From Candidatus Gastranaerophilales bacterium (GTDB lineage Bacteria > Cyanobacteriota > Vampirovibrionia > Gastranaerophilales > Gastranaerophilaceae), in NCBI GenBank assembly GCA_944325595.1, contig CALVAQ010000003.1:107565-171564 (forward strand): a stretch of 64,000 nucleotides of DNA. Reading direction: 5' to 3'. Positions 1 to 9,203 of the stretch are shown here, one piece after another. Within the stretch, counting starts at the first letter, position 1. Each line of letters begins with the position of its first letter. A model generated the notes under the pieces. That model had not been told where the DNA came from. It did not search any database and worked only from the letters and a program-made list of their open reading frames with translations. A program made the translations under genes and the position numbers.

Positions 1-1
1 A

Positions 2-94
2 ACAAAAGCACATGTCTGCAATATTCTTCAAAAACTCGCAGTATCAGACAGGACACAGGCGGCTATTAAAGCAATCAAAGATAAAATCATATAG
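2..94 (+). CDS. LuxR/NarL-type response regulator, C-terminal fragment
   Basis: The left window edge cuts a gene; 30 codons remain before the TAG at 92-94. The residues (TKAHVCNILQKLAVSDRTQA and onward) match the recognition helix and following helix of the LuxR-type HTH of NarL/FixJ regulators, where the pattern is T-V-K-x-H-x-x-N-I-x-x-K-L-x-V-x-D-R-T-Q-A. The same stretch occurs in the full-length regulator at 15925-16635, so the two are paralogues. Receiver domain, partner kinase and target genes lie outside the window. The domain assignment is fairly sure; the function is not known. Confidence 0.75.
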   Translation, partial: TKAHVCNILQKLAVSDRTQAAIKAIKDKII

Positions 95-109
95 CCGACA
101 CAGTGTCGG
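95..109 (+). terminator. Short hairpin after the response regulator
   Basis: CCGACA and TGTCGG flank a 3-nt loop directly after the stop codon. The hairpin sits between two convergent genes, so it could end transcription of the regulator, but there is no real T run behind it, which makes it a weak call. Confidence 0.35.
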
Positions 110-122
110 TTGTGAAAATAAC

Positions 123-761
123 CTAGAATTTTCCGCCTCTTAAAAAGTATTCCGAACAATTCATTCCGCTTGAACGTTTATTGCAGTCTCTTTCGAGCTC
201 TTCATTGGTAAGTTTTGAACCGAAAGCTTCTATCCTGTCACTGTACAGATATATTCCGAAAATATCGATACCTATCCGATTTGGTTTTTGTATGCCGTTC
301 ATGTCGAACAAAGCAATACCGCAGGGTTTTGTTCTGCTGCAATTGCAATCAAGCCATTTAAATCCGACTATATCGCCGCTGTCTTGATAGGCAAAAAGTC
401 TTGTGAACAAAATTGACTGCATGGGTATTTGCGCACCGTTTTTGAAACGGTAGTGATATGATTTCAGATTTTTTGCAGACTTGCTCAAATCTACATTCAG
501 ATACGGACCGATTATTTTGAAAATCTCCTGCTCTTTTTCTTCCGTATTGCTTTTGCAGATTGTTTCCAGTTTGTCTTTGTCGCTTATATTAAAAACCTCA
601 AAATTTGATTGAGTTTCCGCAAAATTGTTTTTCCAGTCGGAAATAACTTTTGCCTCTTTTGAGTTGTTGAAAATAGCAGGGATGCAAAGTATCACTGTTG
701 TCAAAAGCAAACAGAAAACTATAGTTATTTCTACCATGTTAAAAGCTTTGAGTTTTTTCAT
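123..761 (-). CDS. Prepilin-like protein with N-terminal methylation/cleavage motif
   Basis: A 212-residue protein with a class-III signal: a short basic leader (MKKLKA), then FNMVE followed by a hydrophobic helix to about residue 30. This is the type IV pilin/type II secretion pseudopilin pattern, in which prepilin peptidase cuts before F7 and E11 (the E5 of the mature form) aids assembly. The rest is a globular domain with several cysteines (C68, and CNC plus CG near the middle), which may form disulfides outside the cell. No other pilus gene is adjacent, so it may be a lone minor pilin or pseudopilin. Pilin-type export is well supported by the motif; the exact role is not. Confidence 0.72.
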   Translation of the reverse strand: MKKLKAFNMVEITIVFCLLLTTVILCIPAIFNNSKEAKVISDWKNNFAETQSNFEVFNISDKDKLETICKSNTEEKEQEIFKIIGPYLNVDLSKSAKNLKSYHYRFKNGAQIPMQSILFTRLFAYQDSGDIVGFKWLDCNCSRTKPCGIALFDMNGIQKPNRIGIDIFGIYLYSDRIEAFGSKLTNEELERDCNKRSSGMNCSEYFLRGGKF

Positions 762-802
762 AAATTTTTCGTTTTGAATGTTTAGAACTTCTGTAACATG
801 AC

Positions 803-1669
803 TTACCTTGCCATATCGAGTTGTTTTTTTTCTTTCATCAATTTGTCATAAATCCATTCAGGTATAAAGTTTTTGCCCAGAATGATTTGTCCGTTGTTCG
901 GGTTTGGTGCATGGAAATCCGAACCGCCCGTGATAATGAGCCCGTTTTTCTCCGCAATTGTTGAATAATACTCTACCATTGCAGGAGAATGCTTTCTGTG
1001 GTATGCCTCTACCCCTCTGAGTCCGTAATGCATAAATTCTTTTATCAGATTTTCTGCATCCTCGACATCGAAAGGGTGGGCAAATACGGGAATTCCGCCG
1101 GCATCATAGATAATTTCGATTGCTTCATGCGGCGTGATGGTTTTTCTTTGCACATAAACTTCCGAATCATTATTTATGTATTTGTTGTAGGCTTCCATCA
1201 TACTGTTTGTTCCGCCGGCGAGAGTAATAGCTTTTGCTATATGCGGACGACCTATACTTCCGCCTTCCGCAACAAGACTTTTGAGTTTATCAAAAGTAAT
1301 ATGTATGCCTTCTTTTTTGTTTAAAAGATGAATAATTTCTTCGGTTTGTTCAATACGTGCTTTTTGCTGTGTTTTGAGCATTTCTTGAAAATCATTGTCT
1401 TCACGGTTCATAAAATATCCGAGGATGTGTATTTCCGTGTCTTTATAAATTGTGTTGATTTCTACCCCCGGAAGAATTTCCAGCGGAGTCGAAGAATTTT
1501 CTTTTGCGATTTTTTGAGCATAGTTTACCGCTATCGGATACGCCAGGACATTGTCGTGGTCAGTAATTGCGATAGCATTCAAACCTGCTTCAATAGCAGT
1601 ATCCACAATCTTTTCGGGCGAAAAAACACCGTCCGAATAGGTTGTGTGAATGTGTAAATCGACTTTCAC
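803..1669 (-). CDS. PHP-domain phosphoesterase (RNase AM/TrpH-like)
   Basis: A 288-residue PHP (polymerase and histidinol phosphatase) protein. Metal-binding motifs are seen in order: DLHIHTTYSDG at the N-terminus, ITDHD near residue 38, GVEIN near 68, HPF near 200 and GSDFHAP near 255. Proteins of this family act as 3',5'-nucleotide bisphosphatase or 5'-3' exonuclease on short RNA (YciV/RNase AM) and use a trinuclear metal centre. The start codon is GTG at 1667-1669 with AAAGGAT just upstream. It follows ymdB and rny on the same strand (16-bp gap), so it could join them in RNA turnover; that is inference from order only. Confidence 0.85.
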   Translation of the reverse strand: MKVDLHIHTTYSDGVFSPEKIVDTAIEAGLNAIAITDHDNVLAYPIAVNYAQKIAKENSSTPLEILPGVEINTIYKDTEIHILGYFMNREDNDFQEMLKTQQKARIEQTEEIIHLLNKKEGIHITFDKLKSLVAEGGSIGRPHIAKAITLAGGTNSMMEAYNKYINNDSEVYVQRKTITPHEAIEIIYDAGGIPVFAHPFDVEDAENLIKEFMHYGLRGVEAYHRKHSPAMVEYYSTIAEKNGLIITGGSDFHAPNPNNGQIILGKNFIPEWIYDKLMKEKKQLDMAR

Positions 1670-1684
1670 CTTTCTATCCTTTCA

Positions 1685-2506
1685 TCATTCATTTACCTCA
1701 CTAATATCTTTTATAACTTGAATTCTTTTTATGCTTTGTGCTTGCCCTGAAACGGCATCAAAGCTCATTTCTACCCCGTCAAACTCTGTTATAGAAGAGT
1801 CTTCTATGTCAAAACGCTCGGGAATGCTGGTGATAAGACGTTTTACCGAAGTTTCATATGCCATACCGATAACGGAGTCATAAGCCCCGCAAAAACCGGC
1901 ATCTGTAATATATGCAGTGTAACTGTTTATGATTTTTTCGTCTGCTGTTTGAACATGCGTATGTGTACCCAGAACGGCACTGATTTTGTGTTCGGAACAG
2001 AATTTTGCAAAGCAGATTTTTTCTGCTGTTGCTTCGGCATGAAAATCAACTATAACAATCGGCGCCTGTTCTTTTATCTTTTCAATTTCGTTTTGAACAA
2101 TTTCCCACGGCGAGTCTACGGGATTCATAAAAGTTCTGCCGAGAAAATTTAAAACGGCAATTTTTGTATCTTTCACATTAAAAATGCGATACCCCGTACC
2201 GTATGTGCCTTTCGGATAGTTCCAGGGGCGTATCAGCCTGTCTGAATTGTTTATATATGAATAGATGTCTTTTTTATCCCAGATATGATTGCCTGACGTG
2301 AAACAGTCTATACCGAAGCCGGCAAGCTCGTTGTGATTTTTCTCGGTCAGACCAAATCCATGAGATGCGTTTTCGACATTGGCAATTATAAAATCATAAC
2401 TGTTTTCTTCAGAAGACTGAAGGGCGTTCAGGTAATGCTTTGCGGCATTACGTCCCGGACGTCCTACAATGTCTCCTATAAATAGTACTTTAATGTTGCC
2501 TGTCAT
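1685..2506 (-). CDS. ymdB: YmdB-family metallophosphoesterase
   Basis: A 273-residue TIGR00282/YmdB-type calcineurin-like phosphodiesterase. The diagnostic N-terminus KVLFIGDIVGRPGR is present, with ANVENASHGFGL, SGNHIWD, VDFHAEATAEK and GTHTHVQTAD supplying the dimetal ligands. In Bacillus the enzyme hydrolyses 2',3'-cAMP/cGMP. The gene follows the RNase Y gene, the same order (ymdA/rny then ymdB) found in Firmicutes, which supports both calls. Length is normal for the family (about 265 residues). Confidence 0.93.
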   Translation of the reverse strand: MTGNIKVLFIGDIVGRPGRNAAKHYLNALQSSEENSYDFIIANVENASHGFGLTEKNHNELAGFGIDCFTSGNHIWDKKDIYSYINNSDRLIRPWNYPKGTYGTGYRIFNVKDTKIAVLNFLGRTFMNPVDSPWEIVQNEIEKIKEQAPIVIVDFHAEATAEKICFAKFCSEHKISAVLGTHTHVQTADEKIINSYTAYITDAGFCGAYDSVIGMAYETSVKRLITSIPERFDIEDSSITEFDGVEMSFDAVSGQAQSIKRIQVIKDISEVNE

Positions 2507-2572
2507 ATCTTTTGCCTGTTGTATTTGGATTCAAGGACAGATTGTCAGACGAATATCAAAGTCAAACTGTTA

Positions 2573-4093
2573 TCATTTCGCAATTTCAGTAGTTCTGATT
2601 TCACGAACAACGGTAACTCTGATTTGACCCGGATAGTCGAGTTCTTCTTCAATACGTTTCGCAACATCACGGGCTAACTTTGCGCTTGCCAAATCATCGA
2701 ACACATCAGGCTGGACAATAATCCTAACCTCACGACCCGCCTGTACGGCAAAAGACTGTTTGATTCCCTCATAGCTTGAGGCAATCTCTTCAATTTTGTT
2801 GAGTCTTTTGATGTAAATTTCAAGAGTATCACGTCTTGAACCGGGGCGTCCGGCTGATATAGCATCCGCAAGTTTTACCAAAACTGCTTCAATCGTATTT
2901 GCTGTAACGTCATCATGGTGAGCTTCGATAGCGTGAATAACTTCTTCTTTCTCACCATAACGGCGGGCAAGTTCTACACCTAACTCAATATGCGTGCCGT
3001 CTTGAGTCTGGTCGACAGCCTTGCCTATGTCGTGCAGGAGTCCGGCACGTTTTGCAATTTGAACATTGGCACCGAGTTCGGCAGCCAGCATTCCCGCAAT
3101 GTGTCCGACTTCCAGTGAGTGTTTCAAAACATTCTGTCCGTAACTTGTTCTGTAATACAGACGACCGAGAGTTTTGATTAACTCTTTATGAAGGTTCAAT
3201 ACACCCATATCAACTGCGGCATTTTCACCTTCTTTTTTGATTTTTTCTTCAATCTCTTCCTGCGCTTTTTCTACCATTTCTTCAATTCTGACGGGGTGGA
3301 TACGACCGTCTGCAATGAGTTTTTCCAGCGCAACTTTTGCAACCTCACGTCTTACGGGGTCAAAGCTTGAAAGAACTACGGCCTCTGGTGTGTCATCGAT
3401 AATTAAATCGACGCCGGTCAATGTTTCCAGAGTTCTGATGTTTCGACCTTCACGACCGATGATACGTCCTTTCATTTCGTCGGACGGGAGGTTTACTACA
3501 GAAACCGTGGACTCAACAACCTGATCAATTGCGCATCTTTGCATTGTGGTTGAAAGAATATCCTGAGCCAGCTCTTTTGCTGATTCTCTGATTTTTGCTT
3601 CATTTTCTCTAATGAGCTGCATTTGCTCCTGCTGCAGGTCTTGTTTGAGCTGTTCAAGCAGCATGTGTCTTGCTTCTTCTCTTGACATACCTGCAATTTT
3701 TTCGGTTTCTTCAATTTGTTTTGCGATTAAATCAGCAAGATAATCTTCTTTTTCGAGAAGTTCATCCATTTTTTTCTGAGCCTGAAAAGATTTTTCTTCG
3801 GCTTCCTGGATTTTGTCTTCGAGCATATCTTCTTTTTTCAGAAGTTTGTCTTCTGCTCTTTGCAAATCCTGACGGCGTTCTCTGACTTCGTCGTCAAATT
3901 TTTCCCGTTCCGCATGCAATGCTTCTTTTGCCTGAATCATTGCTTCTTTTTTCAAAAGATTTTCCTTTTCGGTGTTTTCTTTTGATATGTTGTCATAAAG
4001 ATTTTGCACGGTTTTCTTTTTTTGCCAGATTGCAAAGGCAATGCCGGTCATGGCAATCAAGGCAATTATTAAAAGTGCAATTAATAAATACAT
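2573..4093 (-). CDS. rny: Ribonuclease Y
   Basis: A 506-residue endoribonuclease that starts mRNA decay at the inner membrane. Layout: one N-terminal membrane helix (about residues 2-22), a long charged coiled coil (about 25-185), a KH RNA-binding domain with [10 protein letters not shown] at 209-218, and an HD domain with catalytic HD at residues 354-355 (LLHDIGK). Length is close to the 520 residues of B. subtilis RNase Y. The ATG at 4093 has GAGG about 20 nt upstream. The 246 bp behind it contain a 7-bp hairpin (ATATGCC/GGCATAT, 4141-4163) that would fall in the leader of this mRNA. It is the first gene of an rny-ymdB-PHP run. Confidence 0.96.
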   Translation of the reverse strand: MYLLIALLIIALIAMTGIAFAIWQKKKTVQNLYDNISKENTEKENLLKKEAMIQAKEALHAEREKFDDEVRERRQDLQRAEDKLLKKEDMLEDKIQEAEEKSFQAQKKMDELLEKEDYLADLIAKQIEETEKIAGMSREEARHMLLEQLKQDLQQEQMQLIRENEAKIRESAKELAQDILSTTMQRCAIDQVVESTVSVVNLPSDEMKGRIIGREGRNIRTLETLTGVDLIIDDTPEAVVLSSFDPVRREVAKVALEKLIADGRIHPVRIEEMVEKAQEEIEEKIKKEGENAAVDMGVLNLHKELIKTLGRLYYRTSYGQNVLKHSLEVGHIAGMLAAELGANVQIAKRAGLLHDIGKAVDQTQDGTHIELGVELARRYGEKEEVIHAIEAHHDDVTANTIEAVLVKLADAISAGRPGSRRDTLEIYIKRLNKIEEIASSYEGIKQSFAVQAGREVRIIVQPDVFDDLASAKLARDVAKRIEEELDYPGQIRVTVVREIRTTEIAK

Positions 4094-4339
4094 TGTGTCG
4101 ATTGTCCTGTACCTCTTTTTCTATATATACACATATCCAAATATGCCGGATTTTCTGGCATATTCGGGTTAATTCTTTTTATGTTTTGAATTTTATTTAA
4201 TTCATATAAAAATAATTAAATTCTTTATACTAAACTAAGACAATAATATCATATATTTTTGTTTTTTAAAAGAAATTCAGAGAAAAAACACTATATAAAG
4301 GCATTTTGCTTAACATTGTTTAAAAAAACGAAAGTTGTT

Positions 4340-6163
4340 TTATTTATTTTCTTTTATTCCTTCCGTTCCGGGGAATGAGTTTTTTCCTGTTCTCAAGAAA
4401 GTGATATAGTACTGAATTTTCGGAATAATTGTGGACAGGAACAGGGCAGATACACCCATTGCCAACCCCATAAACAAGCCGCCTTTTACCATATTGCGTT
4501 TGTTGAGTTTGAGCATTCTCTCAGGCGTAACAACTCCTGACTCTTGAGCATCTTTGACAATTGCTTTTACGTAATCTATTACCTGCTGTTTTTTCTCTTC
4601 AATTTGTTTTAACGGCAGATATTTGTACGGGTCAGAAAGCGGTTTCGGATTATTCTTTTCTTTGTATATATTGTTCAGAATATTGCTCATGAATTCGGGG
4701 TCTCTGATTATGCCGCCTCTGAGAATATCTTCAACCTGTGATTCGGAAAGAATTCTTGCACTGATTTTTTCTTTGTCAAAGTATCTTTCAGGCTGCATAA
4801 CCTCTGACATCTTTCTTGCTATCTGTTTGAGTCTGTCTCTGTCTTCGGGTTTTGCAAACTGATCAACTTTTGCCTCAAATTCGCTCAACTTCATTATTCT
4901 CGGTTCAAGTTCCTGTTTCTTTTTAATCAAGCCGAACAAATACTTTTTAGGTTCGGGTTCAGGTCTTGGTTCAAAGAACTTGCTGAATAGTTCATTATCA
5001 AGTTCTTTTCCGAGAGTAAATTCTTTGAAAGTGTTTACATTGATTTTATCAGGCATGTTTTGTTCTGCCATTTTGTCAATCATATAGTTGTGAACTTCCA
5101 TTGCGCTCATAGGATTGAGTTTTGTGTTCAAACCGCCAAATGAATCATGCTTGTTCATAAATGCCATAATTGCAGGCATTGAGAAGCAATAGAAGTAGAT
5201 AGAAGAGAGGTCTCTGAACAGAATTTCAACTCTTTCGTCTTTGTTCCTTGCATTGAGAGTTCTGCCCGAAACCGTACCTACATCAGTACCCATAAGTTTC
5301 CAGATGGCATTTTCTTCAAAATTTTGCACTATTCGAAGAAGTGATTCTGTAGAACCTTTAAATGACGGGTTTTGTGAATTTGCTGATTCTTGCTGCGGTG
5401 CCTGTGTTTGAACGGATGTCTGCGGTTGAACAACAGATGCCGTATCAGCAAGTGCCGCTTTTGAAGAAATTGCAGCCGAAACAGCCGGTAAGATACCTTC
5501 CTTGTGTGCTTTGAAGTTTTCTACGGCATTTATTGATATACCTTTTGCCGAGAAAATTGAACGGGCATCTTTTATCGTAAGTCTTGTTGTATAAGGATTC
5601 GGTGCTTTTTCGTGATTCGGGTCTTTTTTGTCCATTCTGCCGTAAATGTGTCTTGTGATAGCCTGATTGACTTTAGGAACAACATATCCTATAAACAAGC
5701 ATGCAGTGATAAGGCTGGCAAATGTCTTTCCCACAGAGTATTTTGCCAGATATTCAGGTGAAACTTTGAGCTTTGAAGCCATATCTTTGATATAGTTTTT
5801 GAACGGACTTCTTCCTACATCAACACCGACATCAGGCATGTTTTTCGGTATTTTCATAAATGCCTGTCCGATTTTGTCGAACAGTTTGCCAAACATTGTT
5901 GCGCCAAACAACCAGAAAATAGCACCCAGAGCCTCTTCTGTTACTCTCTCACGTGCTTCTACAAATCCGTCTCTTTTGTATGCCTGATATGTTCTGCCGC
6001 CCGTAACGGTACCTTCAAGAAGAACTACAGGCAAAATAGCACCTGATTTGTCCAACTGGGTTACGAATTTTCTTAATAATGACGGCTTTACTTTAAAATT
6101 TACAGGGTTTATCATTTTTTTACTTATTAAAACTTGTTTGGCTTTATTTTTAAGTTTCCTCAA
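4340..6163 (-). CDS. Membrane protein of unknown function with an FKG motif
   Basis: A 607-residue protein that I do not recognise. Hydrophobic segments lie near residues 79-95, 149-167 and 575-592, so it is probably anchored in the inner membrane. The middle is a low-complexity linker rich in Q, A, S and T (about 240-262) leading to NPSFKG at 265-270, then a largely soluble, charged region (about 275-560). The start given is TTG at 6163; an ATG 51 bases downstream at 6112 is an equally possible start, since neither has a convincing ribosome site. The PSFKG motif recurs in variant form in the neighbour at 6224, which suggests a lineage-specific feature. Function unknown. Confidence 0.7.
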   Translation of the reverse strand: MRKLKNKAKQVLISKKMINPVNFKVKPSLLRKFVTQLDKSGAILPVVLLEGTVTGGRTYQAYKRDGFVEARERVTEEALGAIFWLFGATMFGKLFDKIGQAFMKIPKNMPDVGVDVGRSPFKNYIKDMASKLKVSPEYLAKYSVGKTFASLITACLFIGYVVPKVNQAITRHIYGRMDKKDPNHEKAPNPYTTRLTIKDARSIFSAKGISINAVENFKAHKEGILPAVSAAISSKAALADTASVVQPQTSVQTQAPQQESANSQNPSFKGSTESLLRIVQNFEENAIWKLMGTDVGTVSGRTLNARNKDERVEILFRDLSSIYFYCFSMPAIMAFMNKHDSFGGLNTKLNPMSAMEVHNYMIDKMAEQNMPDKINVNTFKEFTLGKELDNELFSKFFEPRPEPEPKKYLFGLIKKKQELEPRIMKLSEFEAKVDQFAKPEDRDRLKQIARKMSEVMQPERYFDKEKISARILSESQVEDILRGGIIRDPEFMSNILNNIYKEKNNPKPLSDPYKYLPLKQIEEKKQQVIDYVKAIVKDAQESGVVTPERMLKLNKRNMVKGGLFMGLAMGVSALFLSTIIPKIQYYITFLRTGKNSFPGTEGIKENK

Positions 6164-6223
6164 AATTATTTTTACACAAACATATAATAATAATTAGTGA
6201 GATTGTTACACTTATTTACATTT

Positions 6224-7210
6224 TTACACAATAATGTCGTATGCCTTCAGCGGCTGTCCTGATGCACTACTCAATGAATGTGCGGAGGCTTTTCTGCCTG
6301 TCGGCGGATGATTGTATGAAGTTTCCGCAATGCCGGGGTCTCTGAGTCTGTATATTTCAGCAACTCTGTCATCCAGTGCTTTTGCACTCTGTTTATACAA
6401 ATCTGCAACATAATCCATTTCGGGGTCATAGACATCTTTTACGCATTCCGTCCAATATTTTGCCTGTATTCTGTATGCATCTTGTTCTTCACGAACAGAG
6501 GTATAAGGGTCATTGTCTTTGCCGTGCACAAATTCGTGGATAATATATGCTCCTGTCAATTGCGGGTCAGCATAGGTATATTCGTCTGTTACGGAAATTC
6601 GTCTTTTGTTGTGCTCATACTGTGCAATGTTTGAGCGTCCTCCCATTTTTGAGGTTTTGTCAAAAGACACGACAATGTCTTTCATACTGTTTGTGTAACC
6701 TCTCGGGAAATAACTTTTTGCTATTTTTACTGCCTGAGTAAGATTGTTTACGGCAGTTTCGTATTTCTGCTGCTGTGCTTTTTGCGGGTCTATACAGGCG
6801 AGCAAAAGGTTTTGCGCATCAAGGAGGTTTCTTTTTGCATAATCATAATTTGGTTCTATTTTTAGAGCTTTGTTAAAATATTCAATCGATTTTGAAAAAG
6901 AGCCGCTTTTTTTGTAGCATTCTCCAAGAAACGTAATATTCTCTATATCCTGCGGATTTGCGGCAACATAAACTTCTAAATGAGGGATTGCCTCTTTGAA
7001 TTGATTGTTGAAGCTGTATGTTTTTGCAAGGTTAAGATTTGCATCGGCATCCTGCGGGTTTGAAGCAAGAAATTTTTTGTACAGCTCTATAGCCCTGTCA
7101 TAGTAGCCTTCTTGCATAAACGTATCAGCCTGTGCTTTTAAAGAGCTCTGGACAAGGTTTCCTCTGAATTGAGGTGTATTGTTATTCTTTACCGGTATTA
7201 AAGAAATCAA
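6224..7210 (-). CDS. TPR protein with HExxH zinc-metallopeptidase motif
   Basis: A 328-residue protein. The N-terminus (NTPQFRG, 11-17) carries the lineage motif P-x-F-R-G. Residues about 22-130 hold three TPR units (for example the YYDRAIELYKKFLASNP repeat). The C-terminal half contains IIHEFVH with H225-E226 and H229, the HExxH zincin signature, followed 12-13 residues later by REEQDAYR, whose E241/E242 could be the third zinc ligand as in gluzincins. That suggests a secreted or surface peptidase, although no signal peptide is visible. The start is TTG at 7210 with GGAAG six bases upstream. Peptidase activity is inferred from the motif only. Confidence 0.68.
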   Translation of the reverse strand: MISLIPVKNNNTPQFRGNLVQSSLKAQADTFMQEGYYDRAIELYKKFLASNPQDADANLNLAKTYSFNNQFKEAIPHLEVYVAANPQDIENITFLGECYKKSGSFSKSIEYFNKALKIEPNYDYAKRNLLDAQNLLLACIDPQKAQQQKYETAVNNLTQAVKIAKSYFPRGYTNSMKDIVVSFDKTSKMGGRSNIAQYEHNKRRISVTDEYTYADPQLTGAYIIHEFVHGKDNDPYTSVREEQDAYRIQAKYWTECVKDVYDPEMDYVADLYKQSAKALDDRVAEIYRLRDPGIAETSYNHPPTGRKASAHSLSSASGQPLKAYDIIV

Positions 7211-7330
7211 TTGATACTTCCAATGTCTTACTTCAAAATGTATATTATCTTAAAACACCGTCAAACCAAAAATTGCCGAAAAATTTTTACAGTTTTATAA
7301 AAGTATACATTTTAAAATTCAGTATTGTAG

Positions 7331-7350
7331 GTCGGATTTATTAATCCGAC
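7331..7350. terminator. GTCGGATT/AATCCGAC palindrome downstream of bioD
   Basis: A perfect 8-bp stem (GTCGGATT, loop TATT, AATCCGAC) in the 195-bp gap after bioD. On + it is followed by AAAATTTT. It could terminate the bioD transcript, or be a REP-type extragenic palindrome; GTAGGTCGGATT-type palindromes are common between genes in many bacteria. A related half-site, GGTCGGATTAAACG, appears near 59990. Confidence 0.55.
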
Positions 7351-7405
7351 AAAATTTTACCGGATTATATCTAAAAAATGTTTTAAGCAAAAAGGAAATT
7401 TGAAA

Positions 7406-8128
7406 TTACAAACTCAAATTCAGTTTCGGTATTTTTATTCTGAAGATACTTTCTATATCAATGCTGTTTATCATAATGTTTATAATTTCGCCGGGTTTTG
7501 CCGGATTCAAATCCGTAATATCAGGAACAACTCCGAGTATATTTACGCCTGAGAACTCTTCAATAAGCCCCGGTGCTGTTCTTATTGCAATATCATCCGT
7601 ACCGGACGGATATCGGTTTATCACAACGCCTGCTATATCCAGTCCTGCTTCTTTTGCTTGATTTATCGTCAAAAGAGTGTGATTGATAGTTCCGAGGTCG
7701 GGTCTTGCTACAATAAGAACGGGGATATCCAGCATTTTTGCAACATCGCACATTGTTTTGTTTTTTGTTACGGGGACCAAAAGTCCTCCAGCCCCTTCAA
7801 CAAGCACAGTTTCGCAGTTTTGTTTTAGGGTCTGAAATTCTCTTGAGACAGCAGACAGATTAATCTGAACACCGTCAAGCTCCGCAGCTGTATATGGCGC
7901 AGTAGGCGCTTTTAAAAGGTATGTACAAAGTGTTTCTACGTAAAAATCAAGTTTTTTTACAAAAGCCAGATCTGGAGAAACTAAAAAGCCGTTTTTTTCT
8001 TCCGCTCCGCTTTGAAACGGCTTGTATACGCCGGCTTTGTACCCCAGAGACTGCATAACTGCCGCAAGTCCTGCGGTTATCAGTGTTTTCCCTATATCTG
8101 TATCTGTTCCTGTTACAAAAACGTGCAT
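7406..8128 (-). CDS. bioD: Dethiobiotin synthetase
   Basis: A 240-residue ATP-dependent enzyme that closes the ureido ring from 7,8-diaminopelargonate and CO2 to give dethiobiotin. The N-terminal P-loop HVFVTGTDTDIGKT is typical of BioD, as are KPFQSGAEE near residue 37 and VEGAGGLLVPV near 110. Length is normal. It lies one base from the pseudouridine synthase gene upstream (8130), so the two are likely co-transcribed. The partner gene bioB lies 4 kb away at 12226, so biotin genes are dispersed here; bioA and bioF are not in the window. Confidence 0.95.
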   Translation of the reverse strand: MHVFVTGTDTDIGKTLITAGLAAVMQSLGYKAGVYKPFQSGAEEKNGFLVSPDLAFVKKLDFYVETLCTYLLKAPTAPYTAAELDGVQINLSAVSREFQTLKQNCETVLVEGAGGLLVPVTKNKTMCDVAKMLDIPVLIVARPDLGTINHTLLTINQAKEAGLDIAGVVINRYPSGTDDIAIRTAPGLIEEFSGVNILGVVPDITDLNPAKPGEIINIMINSIDIESIFRIKIPKLNLSL

Positions 8129-8129
8129 T

Positions 8130-8924
8130 TTAGTTCTTTTCTTCTTGTTTAATTTCTTTTTGTGCCAATTTTTCGAGTTTTTGGATTTGTTTCAGCAAAT
8201 CACTTACTTCTCTAGGTTTAAGATATTTAAACTGTCCTTTTTTGAGTCCTTGAATATTGATTGTTCCGTGCGAAACTCTTTTGAGCGAAATTACGGGATG
8301 TCCGAGATGCTCGAGCATTTTTCTGATTTGTCTGTTCATTCCTTGATACAAGACAATCTGCAATACTGTATTTTTTCCTTCAAATTCAACTATAGAAGCA
8401 TCTGCATATGCAATTTTTCCTGCTTCTATTTCTATACCTTTTGCCATCTGCAAAAGATGGTTTGTGTTCAGTCTTCCTTCCGCACAGACCCTGTATACTT
8501 TGGGCATTTTTATTGAAGGGTGAGTCATTTTGTTTATAAAATCACCGTCATTTGTCAAAATCAAAAGACCGGTTGAGTCTTTATCCAGCCTGCCAACGGG
8601 TTTTAGCTCTTTCAATTCCGGCGGCAGAATGTCATAGATAGTTTTTCTGCCTTTTTCATCGTGCATTGTTGTAATATAACCGGCAGGTTTGTAATACTTT
8701 ACGTAAACAAGGTTTTGTTTTTTGAGCGGTTCTCCGTTTACGGTTATTCTGTCTTTCGAAGATACACTGTACCCCAGCTCTTTTACAACCTGTCCGTTCA
8801 CTTTTACTGCACCTGCTTCAATTAGTTCATCGGCTTTTCTTCTGGAACATAATCCGGAAGCGGCAATAGCTTTGTTCAGGCGAAAAAGAGATTGATTTTG
8901 TTTTGTATTTTTTTTGTTGAACAT
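8130..8924 (-). CDS. RluB/RsuA-family 23S or 16S rRNA pseudouridine synthase
   Basis: A 264-residue enzyme that isomerises uridine to pseudouridine in rRNA. An N-terminal S4 RNA-binding domain (about residues 15-75: LNKAIAASGLCSRRKADELI) is followed by the RsuA-type catalytic domain with the signature GRLDKDSTGLLILTNDGDF, in which the D of GRLD is the catalytic aspartate. The pattern MNRQIRKML is also typical. The C-terminus is short and basic. RluB acts on 23S U2605 in E. coli; which position is modified here cannot be told from sequence. It precedes bioD with a one-base gap. Confidence 0.92.
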   Translation of the reverse strand: MFNKKNTKQNQSLFRLNKAIAASGLCSRRKADELIEAGAVKVNGQVVKELGYSVSSKDRITVNGEPLKKQNLVYVKYYKPAGYITTMHDEKGRKTIYDILPPELKELKPVGRLDKDSTGLLILTNDGDFINKMTHPSIKMPKVYRVCAEGRLNTNHLLQMAKGIEIEAGKIAYADASIVEFEGKNTVLQIVLYQGMNRQIRKMLEHLGHPVISLKRVSHGTINIQGLKKGQFKYLKPREVSDLLKQIQKLEKLAQKEIKQEEKN

Positions 8925-9203
8925 AGTTTAATCATGAATAAAAACAAGACAAATTGCAATATGATTTATACCATTTGTTTATCTAATCTAGTGTCGTCAC
9001 TGCCGCCTCGAGCTTCCCGCCCCTACTGTGCGTGTTCGCTTTGTCCACTTCGTAAGGACAGGCTCACTACTGCTCACTTCGCTGTGCGTGTTCGCTTTGT
9101 CAAAAAATTTGTTCACGTCTTCCTCTCATAAAACCTGACTTTTAGTCAGCTTTTATTCGGCAGAGTGCTCCTTATTACGAAATTTTCTCGAACAACTTAT
9201 GTT
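8925..9203. other. Non-coding gap with a 20-bp direct repeat
   Basis: 279 bases without a supportable gene. The stretch CTGTGCGTGTTCGCTTTGTC occurs twice, at 9026-9045 and 9082-9101, in a GC-richer patch with TCACTTCG-type words. Similar words (GTTCGCTTCACTT, GCTCACTTC) occur on the opposite strand near 45360-45400. CGGCAGAGTGC near 9160 matches a core of the palindromic element beside the tRNA-Leu genes (62367 and later). It looks like an intergenic repeat, not a decayed gene. Confidence 0.5.
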
